NCBI GenBank assembly: GCA_017644425.1
Contig: JAEPLN010000001.1
Coordinates: 1,364,001-1,428,000, forward strand
Direction: 5' to 3'
Length of the DNA: 64,000 nt
Source: Prochlorococcus marinus CUG1433
GTDB lineage: Bacteria; Cyanobacteriota; Cyanobacteriia; PCC-6307; Cyanobiaceae
Shown: positions 61,493 through 64,000 of the stretch, in pieces
How the letters are laid out: each line of letters begins with the position of its first letter
How positions within the stretch are numbered: the first letter of the stretch is position 1
Made by a program: the position numbers and the translations under genes
The notes under the pieces: generated by a model
Database searches by the model: none
What the model saw: the letters and a program-made list of their open reading frames with translations, nothing else
What the model was told of the DNA's origin: nothing

Positions 61493-62164
61493 TTGAAAAT
61501 TGATCAAAATATAATTAGTAAAGATAATTTTTTTAACCAGGATAAAACTAGATTATGGTTTTTTAAGTTGAAAGGCTATCAGAAAATTAATTCTGATGAG
61601 GAAATAAAAATAGCTAGAGATTTATCACCAAGAATGTCAGAAAGATTTCTAGAGACAAGAGGTTATATAAGAGAATCCCTTAGCAGTTTATTTAAAATAG
61701 AGCCACTTTCAGTTCCAATAATAGCTTATCCTAACAAACCACCACAACTACCTAATAATCTAGGTTATATAAGTATTAGCCATACAAAAGATGCCCTTAT
61801 TATTGCTTGGGATAAAAAAAGAATAGGTGTTGATATGGAACGAAAAGACAGGATATTTAATTATAAATTGCTTTCTAAAAAGTTACTTAGAAATAGTAAT
61901 CAAGATGTTTTCAAAGATAAATTTGATATTCTAAATTTTTGGTGTGGTTTGGAATCAGCAATAAAATGGGAAAGAGGATCTATTATTAGGGATATGGATT
62001 CATGGAAGTTCAATAAAAGAAATAATATATTTAGTAATAAAGATAAAAAAATACATTTATCTATTAATCAATTTTATTTTTATAGTTGGACAATATCTAT
62101 TGCATCAAAGAAAGAATACAAAAATCATATAGTTTGTACTAAAGAGAATGAAAAATTCTTATAA
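61493..62164 (+). CDS. 4'-phosphopantetheinyl transferase (Sfp-like)
   Basis: Moves phosphopantetheine from coenzyme A to a Ser of an acyl or peptidyl carrier protein. SISHTKDALIIAWD (S96/H97), RIGVDMER with D114/E116 (Mg-binding GVDxE) and the degenerate WxxKEA-type motif W150-x3-E154-x3-K158 (WCGLESAIK) define the family. 223 aa. Starts at TTG 61493. This is the only sign of a carrier-protein-based pathway in the window; the carrier itself is not present and may lie beyond the right edge. Confidence 0.85.
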   Translation: MKIDQNIISKDNFFNQDKTRLWFFKLKGYQKINSDEEIKIARDLSPRMSERFLETRGYIRESLSSLFKIEPLSVPIIAYPNKPPQLPNNLGYISISHTKDALIIAWDKKRIGVDMERKDRIFNYKLLSKKLLRNSNQDVFKDKFDILNFWCGLESAIKWERGSIIRDMDSWKFNKRNNIFSNKDKKIHLSINQFYFYSWTISIASKKEYKNHIVCTKENEKFL

Positions 62165-62279
62165 TAAAAACAAATTAAAGAGAGAACTAAATTTATCTAT
62201 TTATAGAATTAAAAGATTTTTTGGTATCTTTTTTGATAAATCACTAAATATTTTTTTTGATGAATTTACGATTAAATAA
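62148..62279 (+). CDS. Small ORF (43 aa) after the phosphopantetheinyl transferase, function unknown
   Basis: ATG at 62148 lies inside the last codons of the upstream gene with AAAGAG just before it; 43 codons to a TAA at 62279, 21 bases before the formyltransferase start. The product starts MKNSYNKN and is basic with a hydrophobic middle (IYRIKRFFGIFF). It is too small for an acyl carrier protein (about 80 aa) and lacks the DSL Ser motif. May be real or leftover sequence. Confidence 0.3.
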   Translation: MKNSYNKNKLKRELNLSIYRIKRFFGIFFDKSLNIFFDEFTIK

Positions 62280-62300
62280 CTAAAATTCTCTTAATAATAA

Positions 62301-63215
62301 ATGAAAAATATTGAAACTAGAAAAGATCATACTTATAAGGTAATTTTTTTTGGATCTGAATCGGCTGGTTTAAGATGTCTGAAATTTTTAATAAAACAAA
62401 ATAATATAAAAATCAGTTTTTTAATAACTAACGAAAAAGGTATTAGTAATAAAGCATTTTTTAAAATTGCTAGAGAAAATAACATTTGCATAATAAGTAA
62501 AGTTGAACTTTTAGAAAAAATTAATCAATCAATTATTATTCGTAATCAAATAGATTTTATCTTAAGTGTTTTTTCACCTTTTATAGTTGATGATTTAATT
62601 CTAAATCATACAAAATATGGAGGCTATAATCTTCATCCAGGAAGACTCCCTGAATATGCAGGCTTAAATCCTACAAGCTGGTCAATTTATAATAATGAAA
62701 AATATCATGAAGTCACTTTACACAAAATGAATAACATTATTGATGGTGGAGAAATAGTAGATAGTAAAAGAATTGAAATCAGTAAAGAAGAAACTGCTAT
62801 CTCATTACTCATAAAGTCAACTAATGAAGGAATTACCTTGATTAAAGACTTTATTATGTTTCTCACTCAGGATAATATTGGAAACATTTCGACAAAGAAG
62901 CAAGACTTAAAAAAGAGAAAATATTATACTAATACAAATCCTCTTTCTCAACCAATAGATTGGAATGAGTCAATAAATAAAATTGATAGGATTTTTAGAT
63001 CATCTTATTTTGGTATTAAGAGATCTCCATGGGGTTTCCCAAAAACATTAGTTGATGATCAAATAGTTGAGTTAAAAAATTATAAGTTTTTTAAGTGTCA
63101 ACAAAATGAAAGTATAGGTAAAGTTCTTTATATTTCGGGAAATTTAATTGAAATTGCATTTAAAAATGGAATAATTAAAGCAGAAATCGTAAATGGAGAT
63201 AATATAATCGAATGA
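62301..63215 (+). CDS. Formyltransferase (methionyl-tRNA/ArnA-type family), sugar N-formylation candidate
   Basis: N10-formyltetrahydrofolate-dependent formyltransferase. The catalytic N-H-D set is N110, H112 (NLHPGRLPEYAG) and D148 (IIDGG). N-terminal VIFFGSESAGLRCL is the usual dinucleotide-fold start and residues ~215-304 form the smaller C-terminal domain. 304 aa. Similar enzymes N-formylate amino sugars (e.g. Qui4N, Fuc3N) in O-antigens. Its stop overlaps the ATG of the AAC(3)-like gene by ATGA, implying a coupled step on one amino group or sugar. Confidence 0.85.
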   Translation: MKNIETRKDHTYKVIFFGSESAGLRCLKFLIKQNNIKISFLITNEKGISNKAFFKIARENNICIISKVELLEKINQSIIIRNQIDFILSVFSPFIVDDLILNHTKYGGYNLHPGRLPEYAGLNPTSWSIYNNEKYHEVTLHKMNNIIDGGEIVDSKRIEISKEETAISLLIKSTNEGITLIKDFIMFLTQDNIGNISTKKQDLKKRKYYTNTNPLSQPIDWNESINKIDRIFRSSYFGIKRSPWGFPKTLVDDQIVELKNYKFFKCQQNESIGKVLYISGNLIEIAFKNGIIKAEIVNGDNIIE

Positions 63216-64000
63216 ATTTTAAAGATGAATTAATATCAAAATACAATGAATTTAAGCTGTCTAATTGTGAGGTAATTTATATTTACTCTGATCTAAGAGG
63301 ATTTTCTCAATATATGGACCAATTCTCAGGAAAGGATAATTTCTTAAAAACATTTATTGAACCTATTTTAGAAAGAAATATCACAGCTATTATCCCTACT
63401 TTTTCTTATACAACAAAAGGTATATTTGATACTAAAAAAACAAAAACTAGTCTTGGAGCCTTAAATAGTTGGTTTATAAATAATTCTGAAAGTGAAAGAT
63501 CAGAACATCCATTATTTTCTTATTGTTCGATAGGTCCCAAATCCAAAGAAATTGTCAATAATATTGGTAAAAGTGCATTTGGTTATGATTGTATTTTTGA
63601 AAGAATACTAAAATTAAACACAAAATTTTTACATATTGGAAGACCTTTAAATTATGGTAATACAATGATTCATTATATAGAACAATTATGCGGAGCTACA
63701 TATAGATATAATAAAAAATTTAATGTTGATGTCTACAAAAACGGTCAATATATAGGGAATAACTATTCAGCTTTTTTAAGAATTAGGAATCATAAAAAAA
63801 ACTATTATGGGTTTGATTTTAATAGAGCTTCAAAAATCTTAGAGAGCGAAAATATCGTAAAAAAATGTCAAATTTCTAGTAAATTAACTAACCTTGAATT
63901 TTATGATGCAGAAAAAACATTTAATATTCTTGTAAAAGAGTTTTATAAAAATAATATGATATTTTTAAAAGACGGAACTAAAGAACCGATCTTGGATTTA
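63212..64000 (+). CDS. AAC(3)-type (Antibiotic_NAT) N-acetyltransferase, partial (3' end outside window)
   Basis: 263 codons from an ATG at 63212 to the right edge. Family features: VIYIYSDLRGF at the start, ITAIIPTFSYT, SERSEHPLFSYCSIGP with the conserved H99, and FLHIGRPLNYGNTMIHYIEQ, a match to the coenzyme/active-site loop of aminoglycoside 3-N-acetyltransferase relatives. Such proteins in glycan clusters acetylate amino sugars and need not confer resistance. Overlaps the formyltransferase by four bases. Roughly 0-40 residues are missing at the end compared with the family. Confidence 0.82.
   Translation, partial: MNFKDELISKYNEFKLSNCEVIYIYSDLRGFSQYMDQFSGKDNFLKTFIEPILERNITAIIPTFSYTTKGIFDTKKTKTSLGALNSWFINNSESERSEHPLFSYCSIGPKSKEIVNNIGKSAFGYDCIFERILKLNTKFLHIGRPLNYGNTMIHYIEQLCGATYRYNKKFNVDVYKNGQYIGNNYSAFLRIRNHKKNYYGFDFNRASKILESENIVKKCQISSKLTNLEFYDAEKTFNILVKEFYKNNMIFLKDGTKEPILDL

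Noticed and set aside
1-64000. CRISPR arrays, insertion sequences, transposases, integrases
   Set aside because: I saw no regularly spaced direct repeats and no product with transposase, integrase or Cas motifs. Absence is by reading, not by search.

Overview
The window is very AT-rich, densely packed DNA filled almost end to end with genes for making and exporting a cell-surface polysaccharide. Gene style (short operons on alternating strands, tiny spacers, few mobile elements), a cyanobacterium-like Wza without a lipobox and a tRNA-Ala(GGC) inside the locus all fit a streamlined marine bacterium, most likely high-light Prochlorococcus. That assignment is inference from general look; a SAR11-type genome is the main alternative. 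No housekeeping gene other than the tRNA is present, so this looks like a surface-glycan genomic island.

Layout. 1-865: edge of gmd (GDP-mannose dehydratase). 1.1-3.4 kb (+): a DRE-TIM pyruvate-type aldolase and a KdsB-like cytidylyltransferase. 3.5-5.8 kb (-): glycosyltransferase, pseB and a 42-codon ORF. 6.0-16.1 kb (+): HAD phosphatase, GT-like protein, radical SAM protein, a frameshifted heparinase-like gene, asparagine-synthase-like amidotransferase, GT2, polysaccharide deacetylase and an ABC flippase. 16.1-22.0 kb (-): SIS isomerase, an aminotransferase-FemAB fusion, a GMC oxidoreductase and a membrane protein. 22.3-25.4 kb: wecE/rmlB/rmlA for dTDP-4-amino-sugar. 25.9-29.2 kb (+): GT-like protein, then cupin, SDR and NeuA-type cytidylyltransferase. 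29.3 kb: tRNA-Ala.

30.4-39.7 kb (-): GumC/Wzc-like and Wza export proteins, a methyltransferase, an alkaline-phosphatase-superfamily protein, a TagD-like cytidylyltransferase, a second asparagine-synthase-like protein, a CDP-alcohol phosphotransferase with an altered motif, and a GT4. 39.8-42.2 kb (+): Wzx-like flippase and Wzy-like polymerase. 42.3-49.4 kb: GT4, UDP-GlcA epimerase, UDP-HexNAc dehydrogenase, WecA-like initiator, galE and ugd. 49.9-56.8 kb: a pseudaminic-acid-type operon (pseC, AKR, SpsF, SDR, DUF4910, pseI) with a facing acetyltransferase. 56.9-64.0 kb (+): small GNAT-like gene, unknown transferase, methyltransferase, PhyH oxygenase, phosphopantetheinyl transferase, formyltransferase and the start of an AAC(3)-type acetyltransferase.

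Taken together the genes supply activated sugars (GDP-6-deoxyhexose, dTDP-amino-sugar, UDP-uronic acids, CMP-nonulosonates and perhaps a CMP-ulosonate made by an unusual aldolase), an initiating phosphoglycosyl transferase, glycosyltransferases, decorating enzymes (methyl, formyl, acetyl, amide, phospho-alcohol, aminoacyl) and a Wzx/Wzy/Wza machine beside an ABC flippase. The least ordinary parts are the aminotransferase-FemAB fusion, the aldolase/KdsB/HAD set, the TagD/CDP-alcohol transferase set with a D-to-H change, the phosphopantetheinyl transferase module at the right edge, and two homopolymer-associated frame breaks (heparinase-like and wecA-like genes).
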